Below, piece by piece: positions 1 to 10,549 of a stretch of 64,000 bases of DNA. The translations under genes were made by a program, and so were the position numbers. The stretch's first letter is position 1, and every line of letters begins with the position of its first letter. Source of the stretch: Kitagawia praeruptora (lineage: Eukaryota > Streptophyta > Magnoliopsida > Apiales > Apiaceae); NCBI GenBank assembly GCA_037693485.1, contig CM075346.1, positions 14,103,501 to 14,167,500 on the forward strand. Direction: 5' to 3'. The notes beneath the pieces are model-generated. The model did not search any database. It saw only the letters and a program-made list of their open reading frames with translations, and was not told where the DNA came from.

Positions 1-1235
1 ATTTTACTTTTACTTTACCTGTTGCAGAGTCAACCTTAGACTCTGATTTCACAAACTGTTTGTGACTAGGAGTTTCAGATTTCAAAGAATAATAGTCATA
101 ATACAGTTCATGATATTCTCTACACATGTAAATGGAATGAAGTAAACTACCACAATGATAACAAGCTTTTTGTGGTTGGTATTGAATTTTCTGAGTCTTG
201 GGGAATCTAGACTCAGTTTTCCAAGAAGGTTTTTGATTGCAGTCTAGGGCCAAATGATTATGATTTCCACACTTATAGCATTTTTTCCTAGGTGCATCAG
301 GTACATTCTTGTAATTATTCTCTTTGTTAATACCTTCTTTTTCATTCCTATTTCTTTTGATCTTGCTAGACTCTGAAAGACCATCTAATCTCTGTTTCAA
401 CTGAGACTTAGACAGAAACCCTATGTTTACATTCTTAGGTTTCTCTAACACTTTCTCATCTGAATTACTATTGTTAATCCTTTTGTGTACAACAGGGGTA
501 CCTTTTGAATCAACAAATTTAACATGATTAGGTTCAGAAACAATTTTCTTACCTTCAGATTTAAATGTGCTAGCTTCTACTTTACTATCATCATTGACAA
601 TAGCTACTTTTCCTTCTTGTCTAGCCTTATCAAAACCTAAACCATTAACCTTACCACGAATTCCATTTTTGATGATTTCTTGTGTCTTTTTACCAGAAAT
701 GTTAATGGTCTTAATCACATCTCTCTCTTCCTCTAGTTCTTTTCTGACATAGTCATAAGCCTCAAGAATAACACTGTAATCATGCTTAGCTTTATCAAAA
801 CTTAACTTGTATTCTTCCATTTGAATTAATTCAGATTCAAGAAAATTATTTCTATCAACTAATTTATCATTCTTAACCTTAAGTTCGTCTTTTTCACAAG
901 TAAGAATTTTAAAATTAGTCATAAGATTCTTAAACTCAGCATGGATAGATCTAATTTCATCAGAATTTAAGTTATCAAATGAATCAAGAGAGTGAAGTGA
1001 TACCTTAACAGAGGATGGAGAAGTTTTCTTTGGAGATCCAGGTTTGTCTGAAACATTTACCATCAGTGCAATGTTGTCATAATCCAATTCATCTTCAGAA
1101 TCACTGGAATCACCCCAATCCTTCTGTGTGACCATAAGTGCATTACCCTTTCATGAATTCCTAGGCTTCTTACACTCACTAGCAAAGTGTCCAAGCTCGC
1201 TGCAATTAAAGCACTTGATCTTGGCCTTATCAAGC
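1..1235 (-). pseudogene. B gag, C-terminal half (zinc knuckles), with an in-frame stop
   Basis: This continues the gag that starts at 26257. It opens with a CCHC knuckle ([14 protein letters not shown], rc of about 1174-1215) placed directly beside the A insertion. Two further knuckles follow: CYKCGNHNHLALDC (about 238-280) and CYHCGSLLHSIYMC (about 125-166). Between them lies a charged, probably coiled-coil region. An in-frame TGA lies at 1151-1153, after which the frame stays open to the window edge. The role is packaging of element RNA in cytoplasmic particles, by family knowledge of CCHC Gag proteins. The TGA means the copy is probably dead, unless it is a sequencing error. Confidence 0.8.
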
Positions 1236-1240
1236 TTGAC

Positions 1241-1755
1241 TGTTAGGTCGAATACACAATAAGCAATCAAATACTGTATGAGTAACTTAACAAGAACACA
1301 CTGTTTAACAATTAAAAATTGTTTGGAATTAATAATTCCTCTCTCAGTGATGTAAATATCACAGAGAGCTGCTTAGGTTACAATCAATGAATTTCTCAAT
1401 GTTCGATTACCCTTCTAGGGTTAACCTAACTGTATTTATAGAACATACAGCTTCGTACAATCAGTAACTGATTCACCTAAAATCAAGCTATACAATTGAT
1501 ATCAATCACGATTGCTTCAGTCTTCCAAGTCAACTCAATCTCTTTGACAGCTTTCCAATCTTCAAAGATATTGCTTCCATATTTATCTTGAATCAATCTT
1601 TAAACACTGTTGACTCTTCAGACAATACCGCTACAGAGTTTAACAACCTCTGTTGCGCTTCCAGTCAGTGTTTAACTAAACTCTGACTGCTTCCAGCTAA
1701 ACTCTGTTTTCTGACTTTAGCTTCCAAACACTGTTTCCATCAATCATTTCTAACA
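1241..1755 (-). repeat. A 3' LTR
   Basis: 515 bp, TGTTAG...CTAACA, partner of 24760-25274. A TATA-like TATAAATA lies on the minus strand at 1433-1440. It holds several copies of the family word CAGAGTTT or AAACTCTG on both strands, for example near 1634, 1677 and 1698. Confidence 0.95.
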
Positions 1756-1769
1756 ATCTCCCCCAACTT
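1756..1769 (-). other. A polypurine tract (PPT)
   Basis: On the minus strand the bases next to the 3' LTR read AAGTTGGGGGAGAT. This is the usual copia plus-strand primer site, and its position against the LTR end fits exactly. Confidence 0.85.
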
Positions 1770-1909
1770 GTCCATTATCAAAATGTACAAGTTTACAGTA
1801 AATGATGATGTCAAAACAAATACAAAGTTTTTACAGTGTTTAACATACAAACAGAGTTTAAGCTATTACTTAACAAATTCTACAGAAAATAAGAAAATTC
1901 TTACAGACT

Positions 1910-4900
1910 TTAATTTCTAATCTCTTGCAGATCAGGCATTGTTCTGAGATAGTCTATAAGCAACCTTCTTTCAGCATTTTCAAGCTCTACCTGCATAGCT
2001 TCTTTGATTTCTCTCAACTGAGGATCATTCTCATTAGTTTGATAGATAGCAGCTCTAAGATCGTAGATTTTGTTTCTTCTCATTTCATTTCCCAGCCTTA
2101 TGTATTTCACTTCCTCAGATTTCACATTAAAATCTAGAACAGTGATTCCAAGATCAGTCTTCAGTTTTGTAGTTCCCTTCTCCATTTCAATCAGATTGCC
2201 ATTCCAATCTCTGTATTTAGGAACATACTTACTGTTGAATTTCATTTGTCTTCTTGCAAGGTTTTGAATCATTCTCTGTCTGAGCACATTTGCAACTGAC
2301 TGAGCTCTTTGATTTCTAACTCTGAAAATATACAAGACATATTCAAGTTCTTCAGCATATTTTAATTCGATATCCTTTTCAGAGACTTTAAATACTGTTC
2401 CATCAGCCATGAAATATAGCAAGAAATCCTTTTCTAGACTCTTCTGATATACAAGCTGTACTGACTCCAGTTTGTCCAAACTCTCTTGAGTGACACCACA
2501 ACCTGGAACAGACAGTGAAGAAGGATCTCTAGGACCAACATATTGCCTTTTATCTCTGTGTGAGCCTATGCCTTCTTTGTTGTATCCAACTTTACCAGAT
2601 AAAGCTCTACCATCAGTGAAATCCATTGGAATTGTAGCTTCTAGTCTTGAATCATGAGGAGCACCCCTCTTAAATGTTGATTTCAACTGAGAAGACAATA
2701 ATGGTGTGGTCACAACTTGTGCAGCAACAGAGGTTGTGTCTTCATTCTTCTGTACAACATGTGTATCAACAGAGGTTGTAACTATACTTTTCAGCTTTTG
2801 CTTGGCTTCTGCATCTGTTGGTTTTCTGAATACTTGCATTCTTTGATCTGTACCAACAGGTTCTTTGATTTGAATGCCTTTAAGAACAGGCTTTGCAGCT
2901 TTAGCAACTTTCACATTCTTCTTTGCTTTTTCAGACTTTAGAGCTTTCAGATGCTTTTCTTGTAAACTCTTCTCTTCAGCTTTAGCATCTTCTAAAGTAA
3001 CTCCTTCTGCATTCTCTTCCATAAAAAGCTTAACAGCTAACTCCTCATCAGTCTTTGGGTTTGATGTTAATTCCAAACTCTTGGTCTTTGAAGTACCTTG
3101 AGTTTCAGTGTTTATTCCAACAGACTGTGATTTAAAAGATTTGCCAGATCTCAGAGTTTGCTTTTCAGAGTTTAAAACCTTGCTCTTATCACTTGCCCCT
3201 CCATCTCCAGCATCATCCTTTTTAGTCAGAGTTTGAGAAACTTTGCATTTTGACTTAGCAACTCTCTCCCCCTTTTTGACATCATCAGGAATGAGTATGG
3301 ATGTAATGAGCTCCAAAGAGTTAGCAATGGAATCCACCTTAGAAAACAAAGCAGTCTGATTTTCTTCAACTTTTCCTAGCCTGGCAAAGAGAGTGTCTTG
3401 AACTTTAGACAGCTGAACAGCTTTTATTTTAGACTCTCTATCCATCTTCAATTCTCTTGACTGTATCTCAGTCTTTAAAGAAGCAATTTCTTGTTTAGTT
3501 TCAGCAAAATTGCCTTCCAGAGTCTTGACTTGTACCACAGTTGCCTTTAAACAAGATAAGATTTCTGGATTTGAAATTTGCTTTGCAGTTTGCTTAACAA
3601 ACTCAGATGCTCTTCCTTTTGGAAAAATGCAGTCTTGTTTATACCAATTTTCAGCAGATTTAGCAAGATGCTCTACTTCAACTGCATGAGATGGACAAGG
3701 CTGATCAAAAGATGTATGCTTATTATCTGTCTGTGCTGGTGCACTCACAAAGGAATCAGAGTTTGCACTACTGTCAGATTCATCTTCAGCACTTGCATCT
3801 TTAGCTTGAGCATCCTTTAAGGAACCACTGTGCTGAGCAGTGTCAGCCACAGTTTCTTCAACAACTTCTGCAACCTTTTCCATAGTCACCTCATGTTGCA
3901 CAGGCTCTGCAACAGAGTTTGCCTTTGTAGCTTCAACAGGCATGGATTCAGAAATTATCTTTGTTGCTTGATCAACTTCATCACCTTTGTCTTGAATTGG
4001 AGAAGATACCAGCTCTGTGTGTGATGCTTCAGCTTCAGGAACTTTTACTGCAAGCTCATCAGCTACACCAGGAGCTTCAGTATGAACAATAGGTGAGATA
4101 GGATCAGAGAATGGTTCAAATGAGTCAAAAATATTATCCATTGGTGAAAAACCATCTCTTTTATCCTCTTCTACAGGCATTTTATCCTCTGTAGGCATTT
4201 GAACATTAACATTATCCTCTGCAGGCATTTCAACCTCTGCAGGTATTTCAACTTTGTCAGTGATAATATCCTCTGTAGGTATAGCAACATTCACTGTAAC
4301 CTCAACAGTAGGTGTCTGCTGTGAAACCACCTCTGGAGTTTCAACAACATTCTCTTCATCTGAATCAGAAAGAATTAATCTCCTTTTCTTGATTGGAGGC
4401 ACCACATTCTCCTCTTCATCTTCACTTGAGCTCTCTCTTGGTGGTGAAAGTGAAGGTCTGTTTGCTTTCTGTTTCTTCCTTCTTGTATAAACAGCTCCAG
4501 GTATTGTTTGTTTAGCCTTTGAGTGTTTAGTGTTTTGGGCAGTGTGTTTCTTTCTTTTCGGCTTGGTTTTGGGTTGTTCAGTAGGTGCTGGCTCAGAGTT
4601 TAAGGTGTCAGTGTTTAAGGTTTCAGTGTTTAATGGTTCAGTGTTTGAGGGTGGAGAGTTTATTGGTGAAGAGTTTAAGGTTTCTGGTTGTGGTTGATGA
4701 GATGTAGTAGGTACAGTGGGTGTGGGTGTTGTAGGTGTTGGTTCAGGCATTTGTAGTGGTGATTGAGGGTCTTGTGGTTGGTTTACATAGTTTTGTAAGG
4801 CTAAAGGCATAAACATCTCAGGTATTTGCTGTTTAGTGACATCTTTGTTTGTCAAATCAGAAAACATTCTCTTAGCAACTTGAAAAGGCTGAATCACATC

Positions 4901-5566
4901 AGCTTCATCAATTGGAATGTTAGGCACACAGGCAGTAAATAGCAATTGACAAAAACGAGCAAAATAAACAGTAGTAGATTCAGACAAACGCTCTCCCAAG
5001 TTCATTAGTACTAGTCTACCAAAATCGAAGTTACCTCCATATAGTAGAGCATGACCAATTTGGAGAGTATCCAGAGGAAGTGCATCCCAGTTTGTTGTCT
5101 TCTTTCCAAAAGCCCTTGTTATGCAATCGAAAAAGAAACTCCATTCCTTTCTCAAACTTGGCCGTCTCAAAGACCCTATCTTGTTCAAGTTTCCTGCACA
5201 TCCAATTTGTTCCAACATTGTCCTCAACCGATCATGACCAACAACACTGTAAGAAGTGTGTGTCTCAAAATCCAGAGCATCCCTAACAGTAGTTGGAGTA
5301 ATAATATACTCTGATTCATCATGAGTAAAAATGATTGTTGGAGTGCCAGACTCTCCTCCATCATCATATTCAGAGTTTGTCCAGAAAGTAGCAATTTGTG
5401 AAGCAGATAGTGTAGGTGGTGCTGTTAGAGCCTTCCCTATTTCAGAGTCTTTCAAGAAATTTTGGAACACATGAAACGCCTCTGGAGCATTTACAGTCTC
5501 CAACGGTGCTGCATAGTTACTAGGGAGAAAAACTAACCCTGCTGCATCAAACGCTTTAGTTGCCAT
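1910..5566 (-). CDS. A env-position ORF, 1218 aa, SIRE-type extra protein of unknown function
   Basis: This long ORF lies between pol and the 3' LTR, where Sireviruses often carry an env-like gene. The start MATKAF is supported by the same start in element G (59635) and by a pyrimidine-rich leader before it. Visible parts: a globular N-terminal domain (residues about 1-270, with a Trp/Phe-rich motif KEWSFFF); a Pro/Thr-rich stretch (about 270-335); a Lys/Arg-rich segment with KPKRKKH and RRKKQK, possibly a nuclear localisation signal (about 335-395); a long acidic Ser/Glu region; a predicted coiled coil (about 670-765); and a basic C-terminal domain (about 1060-1218). I see no signal peptide or convincing membrane segment, so calling it an envelope protein is not supported. 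F carries a broken homologue. Confidence 0.8.
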   Translation of the reverse strand: MATKAFDAAGLVFLPSNYAAPLETVNAPEAFHVFQNFLKDSEIGKALTAPPTLSASQIATFWTNSEYDDGGESGTPTIIFTHDESEYIITPTTVRDALDFETHTSYSVVGHDRLRTMLEQIGCAGNLNKIGSLRRPSLRKEWSFFFDCITRAFGKKTTNWDALPLDTLQIGHALLYGGNFDFGRLVLMNLGERLSESTTVYFARFCQLLFTACVPNIPIDEADVIQPFQVAKRMFSDLTNKDVTKQQIPEMFMPLALQNYVNQPQDPQSPLQMPEPTPTTPTPTVPTTSHQPQPETLNSSPINSPPSNTEPLNTETLNTDTLNSEPAPTEQPKTKPKRKKHTAQNTKHSKAKQTIPGAVYTRRKKQKANRPSLSPPRESSSEDEEENVVPPIKKRRLILSDSDEENVVETPEVVSQQTPTVEVTVNVAIPTEDIITDKVEIPAEVEMPAEDNVNVQMPTEDKMPVEEDKRDGFSPMDNIFDSFEPFSDPISPIVHTEAPGVADELAVKVPEAEASHTELVSSPIQDKGDEVDQATKIISESMPVEATKANSVAEPVQHEVTMEKVAEVVEETVADTAQHSGSLKDAQAKDASAEDESDSSANSDSFVSAPAQTDNKHTSFDQPCPSHAVEVEHLAKSAENWYKQDCIFPKGRASEFVKQTAKQISNPEILSCLKATVVQVKTLEGNFAETKQEIASLKTEIQSRELKMDRESKIKAVQLSKVQDTLFARLGKVEENQTALFSKVDSIANSLELITSILIPDDVKKGERVAKSKCKVSQTLTKKDDAGDGGASDKSKVLNSEKQTLRSGKSFKSQSVGINTETQGTSKTKSLELTSNPKTDEELAVKLFMEENAEGVTLEDAKAEEKSLQEKHLKALKSEKAKKNVKVAKAAKPVLKGIQIKEPVGTDQRMQVFRKPTDAEAKQKLKSIVTTSVDTHVVQKNEDTTSVAAQVVTTPLLSSQLKSTFKRGAPHDSRLEATIPMDFTDGRALSGKVGYNKEGIGSHRDKRQYVGPRDPSSLSVPGCGVTQESLDKLESVQLVYQKSLEKDFLLYFMADGTVFKVSEKDIELKYAEELEYVLYIFRVRNQRAQSVANVLRQRMIQNLARRQMKFNSKYVPKYRDWNGNLIEMEKGTTKLKTDLGITVLDFNVKSEEVKYIRLGNEMRRNKIYDLRAAIYQTNENDPQLREIKEAMQVELENAERRLLIDYLRTMPDLQEIRN

Positions 5567-7590
5567 TAGTAAAAAGTGATACGAAGATATTCAGAGAAAA
5601 GATGTGTATGCACTGTAAGTGTTTATCAAAATGTGAAGGAGAGTATATGAGAAGTGTGAAAGTGAATGAGTATGCAAGTAACTGTGAGTGGGTGAATGTG
5701 AATCGATATAGAGTAAGAGACTAAAGACGATTTGAGTAAAATTAAAACTCAATCGTTTATTTAGTAAAAGCGCGCAACTGTTGTAGAGTAGTGTGTGAGT
5801 GGGACATTAACATGGACACGTGTCAAACAACCAATGGATTACTTAATAATTACCGCTGTCATTCCTATAATCACGACACTTACACTAATTAACAGTTGTC
5901 AACTACCCCAATTACTGCAAAATAGTCAAATCATCTCAATGAGATTTTACCTCAGAGTACTTAACACAACTCAACAGTGTTTATCAATTATCCAACTTTA
6001 TCACTAAAACCCTTTCAAAAATTGCACAGTTGTGAATTAAGTGTGTGTGAAGCAGAGTTTACTGAAATCAATTTTTAGAGCATCTAATATTTCATAAAAT
6101 CCATAACATGAATCAATAACCACTGAATGCACAAACTCTCATATTAAATACTGATTGTTTGATGAATGCTAAACTCTGTAGTTACTGTAATACAGAAATC
6201 TGAAAACTTCTATTCCCTTTGATGTCCATGATTATCCAAGAAAGCACACAGTCTTTGAAGACAAAAAGATCAAGAGATAGAAATCAGAGTTTCATTCAGT
6301 GAATAACAGTCATGAACTGGATAATCTCACAAACTCTCAAACACACAGGTGTTTAGGTGAAGTGTTTACACTCACATTCAATCAGACATAGCAGAATCTA
6401 CCATATGCTTGAATGTCCACCAATTCTACACTACTTTGAGTACAAGTATTCACAAATCAAAAGGACTTTATTCAGGGTTTGAATGGAGTAAGATCAAACA
6501 GATGAAAAGAGATGTTTTATTCATGAGTGACTTCAAGTGTTCAGTCACAGTATATATTTGTACAAGATCAGTATATATGCTTTTTTTCTTTTCTTTTTTA
6601 TTATTATTTTTTTTTTTTATTTTTTTTTTTTTTAATTTTTTATTTTTATTTATTTAGCATATATACTGAGTAAACTTTTTTCTTTTCTTGAGAAACACTC
6701 ATCTGTTTAAAAAAAATATTTAACTGCTCTTAACACTTTAGAGTATAAGAAAAATGAGCAGTTAATAAGGCTCAAAGGGGTTTACTAAGGATGGAATTTA
6801 TGAACAGTGTTTATACAGTGTTTAAACAAAGTTCAAAAGAATTTTGAACAGTGTTTGAAGAAATGGTAAATCCTATTGCCTTTATCATTTTCATGCACAC
6901 ACATATCATGTAGTCTCAAAATGGTCTAATACAAGTTCTAGAGAAACATACTACCTGATGAATATCACACAACAATAAATACTGATTGATAGAATGTATC
7001 AATCACTGATTTGGCTCAAACTCTCACAGGTTGTAGACATGAATCTGAACTCACCAAACTAATCAATGACACATCTCAAGTTTTATGGTTTTCACAAGTA
7101 CAAACAAAGAATCATCATGAACCATACCTTTGGAAACAGAATGTCACTTATCAGAGTTTAGAGTTCATCAATAACCAAAATTATTTATGAGAGGCAATGC
7201 ACACAATATTCATAGACTCAGAGTTTAGGATTGAATAAACTAAGAGATGCTATAAATATGAAACAGTATCATGCTGTGTTGATTTACTGCACAAAGTCTG
7301 ATTAGATTACAGTGACTCAGAAAGAATCATGATTTATTTGCTGAGAATCATGCTTCATACAATTTTCTTCATTGGTGTTTTCATTCAGACAATAATCAAT
7401 TCTGAATTCACTGAGTGTATCTAACATGTTAACAGTGTTTAACAGACAGACATGCTTAACAGAGTTTAAAAAGTTTTAAACATAAGCATGCATAACAGAG
7501 TTTAATACTAAGGTTCACATAGCACTTAACAATTTGCAGAAACATGAGCAACATATTTTAGAAATAAGTTTTTGAGTCTAACCAACATCT
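5567..7590 (-). other. A pol-to-env spacer, non-coding
   Basis: About 2 kb without a credible gene. Near the env ORF (5567-5800) the minus strand is pyrimidine-rich and resembles a 5' leader. A block GTCCCACTCACACA (rc of about 5789-5804) is shared with G. The rest is AT-rich and holds many copies of CAGAGTTT or CAGTGTTT, for example near 6053, 6286, 6812, 7155, 7221, 7438, 7462 and 7496. An inverted repeat around a T-rich tract is listed separately. Confidence 0.6.
6568..6669. repeat. 14-bp perfect inverted repeat around a poly-T-rich loop
   Basis: The arms TCAGTATATATGCT (6568-6581) and AGCATATATACTGA (6656-6669) are exact reverse complements. They enclose about 74 nt that are almost all T with scattered A and C. 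No target duplication is evident at the arms. Confidence 0.75.
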
Positions 7591-8946
7591 CTAGTCAAAA
7601 CTAGAGACCATTCCTAGTTCATTGACCAGTCTTGTAAATGTAGCTTCACTCAATGGCTTGGTGAAGATATCTGCAAGTTGTTGTTCTGTAGACACAAAGT
7701 GAAGCTCAATGTTGCCTTCCTCTACATGCTCTCTGATGAAGTGATACCTTATGCTGATGTGCTTTGTCATTGAATGTTGCACTGGATTACCTGTCATTGC
7801 AATAGCACTTTGATTATCACAGTAAATAGGTATCTTGGTATACCTTAATCCATAATCCAGCAGTTGATTCTTCATCCATAAAATCTGTGCACAGCAGCTA
7901 CCAGCAGCAATATACTCTGCTTCAGCTGTAGATGTAGATATTGACTTCTGTTTCTTGCTGTACCAGGAAACAAGTCTGTCACCCAGAAATTGACAACTTC
8001 CACTGGTGCTTTTTCTGTCTATCTTACATCCTGCAAAGTCTGCATCAGAGTAACCAAGAAGTTTAAACTCTGATTCTCTTGGATACCACAGCCCCAAAGT
8101 TATAGTGCCCTTCAGGTACTTGAATATCCTCTTTACTGCTGTTAAATGTGGTTCTCTTGGATCTGCCTGGAACCTTGCACACAAACAAGTTGCATACATG
8201 ATATCAGGTCTGCTAGCTGTCAAATAGAGTAAAGAACCAATCATTCCTCTGTAACTTGTCATATCTACTGATGACCCTGCATCTTTGTCCAATTTTGTTG
8301 CAGTTGCCATGGGAGTTGTTGCAGATGAACAATCAAGCATACCAAATTTCTTGAGAAGGTTTCTGGTATATTTTGCTTGATTTATAAAAATTCCATCATC
8401 TGTTTGCTTCACCTGTAGGCCTAGAAAATAACTAAGCTCTCCCATCATACTCATTTGATATCTTGACTGCATGAGTTTGGCAAACTTCTTGCAGAGTTTA
8501 TCATTAGTAGACCCAAAAATAATGTCATCCACATATATCTGAACTAAAAGCAAGTCACTACCATTTTGGAAGTAAAACAGAGTTTTGTCAATAGTACCTC
8601 TGTGAAATCCACTTTCTAGTAGAAATTTGGCAAGGGTTTCATACCATGCCCTTGGTGCCTGCTTAAGTCCATAGAGTGCCTTGTCTAACCTGTAGACATA
8701 ATCTGGATATTTTGGATCTACAAACCCTGGTGGTTGTTCCACAAACACTTCTTCTTCAAGTTTTCCATTCAAAAATGCACTTTTTACATCCATATGAAAC
8801 ACTTTGAATTTCATATGAGAGGCATAAGCTAGAAAAATTCTGATTGCCTCCAATCTAGCTACTGGAGCAAATGTTTCATCATAGTCTATTCCTTCCTGTT
8901 GTGAGTAGCCTTTTGCAACCAGTCTTGCCTTGTTCCTTGTGATAAC
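7591..8946 (-). CDS. A pol, second part: reverse transcriptase and RNase H
   Basis: This is the 3' part of the copia pol, cut from its 5' part (20470-22448) by element E. The reading frame matches across the insertion once one ATAAC duplication is removed. RT motifs are [37 protein letters not shown] and the catalytic YVDDIIF (rc near 8520-8540). RNase H motifs are [25 protein letters not shown] and the terminal ADIFTKPL. All are in the order expected for Ty1/copia and none is missing. The ORF ends at LGMVSSFD. The only visible break is the E insertion. Confidence 0.95.
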   Translation of the reverse strand, partial: VITRNKARLVAKGYSQQEGIDYDETFAPVARLEAIRIFLAYASHMKFKVFHMDVKSAFLNGKLEEEVFVEQPPGFVDPKYPDYVYRLDKALYGLKQAPRAWYETLAKFLLESGFHRGTIDKTLFYFQNGSDLLLVQIYVDDIIFGSTNDKLCKKFAKLMQSRYQMSMMGELSYFLGLQVKQTDDGIFINQAKYTRNLLKKFGMLDCSSATTPMATATKLDKDAGSSVDMTSYRGMIGSLLYLTASRPDIMYATCLCARFQADPREPHLTAVKRIFKYLKGTITLGLWYPRESEFKLLGYSDADFAGCKIDRKSTSGSCQFLGDRLVSWYSKKQKSISTSTAEAEYIAAGSCCAQILWMKNQLLDYGLRYTKIPIYCDNQSAIAMTGNPVQHSMTKHISIRYHFIREHVEEGNIELHFVSTEQQLADIFTKPLSEATFTRLVNELGMVSSFD

Positions 8947-10359
8947 TGTTACGACCAACTCAACACGCAAGTGCACGTGATCTCAAGTAATACAGATAGC
9001 AAATAAGGTTCGTTCCTACAGGGACTCGTTGTATTGTCTAGCTAATTCACTCACCAATGTATGATTGTTTTCCGATGCTAAAACAAATAATAAAGTGGAT
9101 TGTTGTTATCACTAAAATTTATCTAAGAAATTATAACTAATTATCAACTGCTTAAACTGAGATTTATGTCGAATTACTTATGCAAATAAAACATGGGAAT
9201 TTAGTTTCCTTAAACAATCCATCTATAGTCTCCAAATCTCTAGCCTTGTTCATGTGATTTATTAACACCTGATCGAACACACAAAACTGATATAAGCCAA
9301 CTTCCGTTAAACAAATACCATCCTAAACAATATCCACAATAAAGATAGAAATCATTTAGTCTCCCGATTATGCCAAGTCTTCATATGTCTATAAAGAATA
9401 AAACATAATGGTTGAGGTGCAAGCATTCAATTGATCACATAGTCGTCATAAAACGATTAGAGTTACGACACTAATTACGAATGATATCATCACGCATAAA
9501 CCTACGCTAACATGGCAAGTTCTAAACTCTTATTTCCACTTTCGCTTCAACAAGAATTAACACACAATTACAGGAGTTAGCTACTCTCCTATAACGAATT
9601 AAATCAGCCATGATAGGATATCACATCAATCACACTATAGGCATCGAGAAGATTCAACACATAGAATTCATGAATAAGTCCACTAAACCCCCATGACAAC
9701 GAATTAGTTCATGATCGAACTAATCATCATCATGGGTTCCAATGAAAACATGATAGAAGAAATGAATAAAGACTGAGATAAATATCAAAGGTTTTTAAAG
9801 AATACACCAAGGTTAAGCATCCACAACTAGGAAGAATACAAGAATAAAATTTGGGAACTATCTTCTTCCTCCCTTCCTTGTGCTAAAAAAAAACTACGTA
9901 CATAAAACAAGTTATTCCCCCTTTCTAGGGTTTTCATTACTTCCCTTATATAGGCCTCCAGGTGCTAGTACATAGAAGAAATGTTTTTTTTTTTATTTTA
10001 TTTAATTCACCCAAAACAAATCAGGAACCGGGTCAGACGAGACGGCGACGCGGCGCCGGCTTCAAGCACAAATCCAGCGATGCGGCGCCAGGACCTCCAC
10101 CACGGCGATGCGGCGCCGTCCTCCAGTACAAACGCAGCGACGCGGCGCCGAGCCTTCTGTCCAGCAACATAAATTTTTTCCTTTTCTTTAATTTGACTCC
10201 GTTTTGCACTTCGATTGCTACGCTTCGTTCCTCTAACACCTGTGATTGATATCCCTGCACAATACCCTTAAAAGAGATCAAAAATACCACAACTCAAGTA
10301 CAAACCATCGTTTTAAGCTAAATGGAAATGTTCTAAGTAGATAAAATACCCACTTATCA
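8947..10359 (-). repeat. E 3' LTR
   Basis: 1413 bp; on the minus strand it begins TGATAAGTGGG and ends GTCGTAACA. It carries a GC-rich array of four copies of GCGAYGCGGCGCC (10044-10057, 10077-10089, 10104-10117, 10137-10149) separated by spacers of about 14-20 nt. Short ORFs here are duplicated in both LTRs and are not genes. Confidence 0.96.
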
Positions 10360-10375
10360 CACCCCCAAACTTAAA
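10360..10375 (-). other. E polypurine tract
   Basis: On the minus strand TTTAAGTTTGGGGGTG directly precedes the TGATAAG start of the 3' LTR. The same tract in the same place ends element D. Confidence 0.9.
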
Positions 10376-10419
10376 CCGATGCTTGTCCTCAAGCATAACA
10401 AACAAAATATTTACAACTA

Positions 10420-10549
10420 CCTAGTACCACTTTCGTAGGTGATCACGGTTGCATTTGGCATATGCAACAAGCCCTTTAAACCCCTAGGCAGCCCTAGTGG
10501 ACGAGTAAGGTCTCGTGAGGGCCTATAGTGAATGTACCCACAAAATCCA
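10420..10549 (-). ncRNA. Conserved Athila 3' structured block (copy in E)
   Basis: This stretch is nearly identical to 57794-57923 in D and 35397-35530 in C, although the LTRs of E and C are unrelated. On the minus strand it can form ACGAG/CTCGT inside CCCT/AGGG, then GTTGCAT/ATGCAAC with a 7-nt loop, followed by the palindrome GTGATCAC. It ends about 45 nt before the PPT. Labelling it a structured RNA element is inference from conservation and pairing. Confidence 0.55.

Noticed and set aside
6409..6657. 82-codon plus-strand ORF ending in a Phe-rich tail
   Set aside because: The Phe run is translation of the poly-T tract between the inverted repeat arms.
9962..10290. ORFs of 60-95 codons with Arg/Pro/Ala repeats
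   Set aside because: They read through the GC-rich word array of the E LTR and occur identically in both LTRs (20072-20400).
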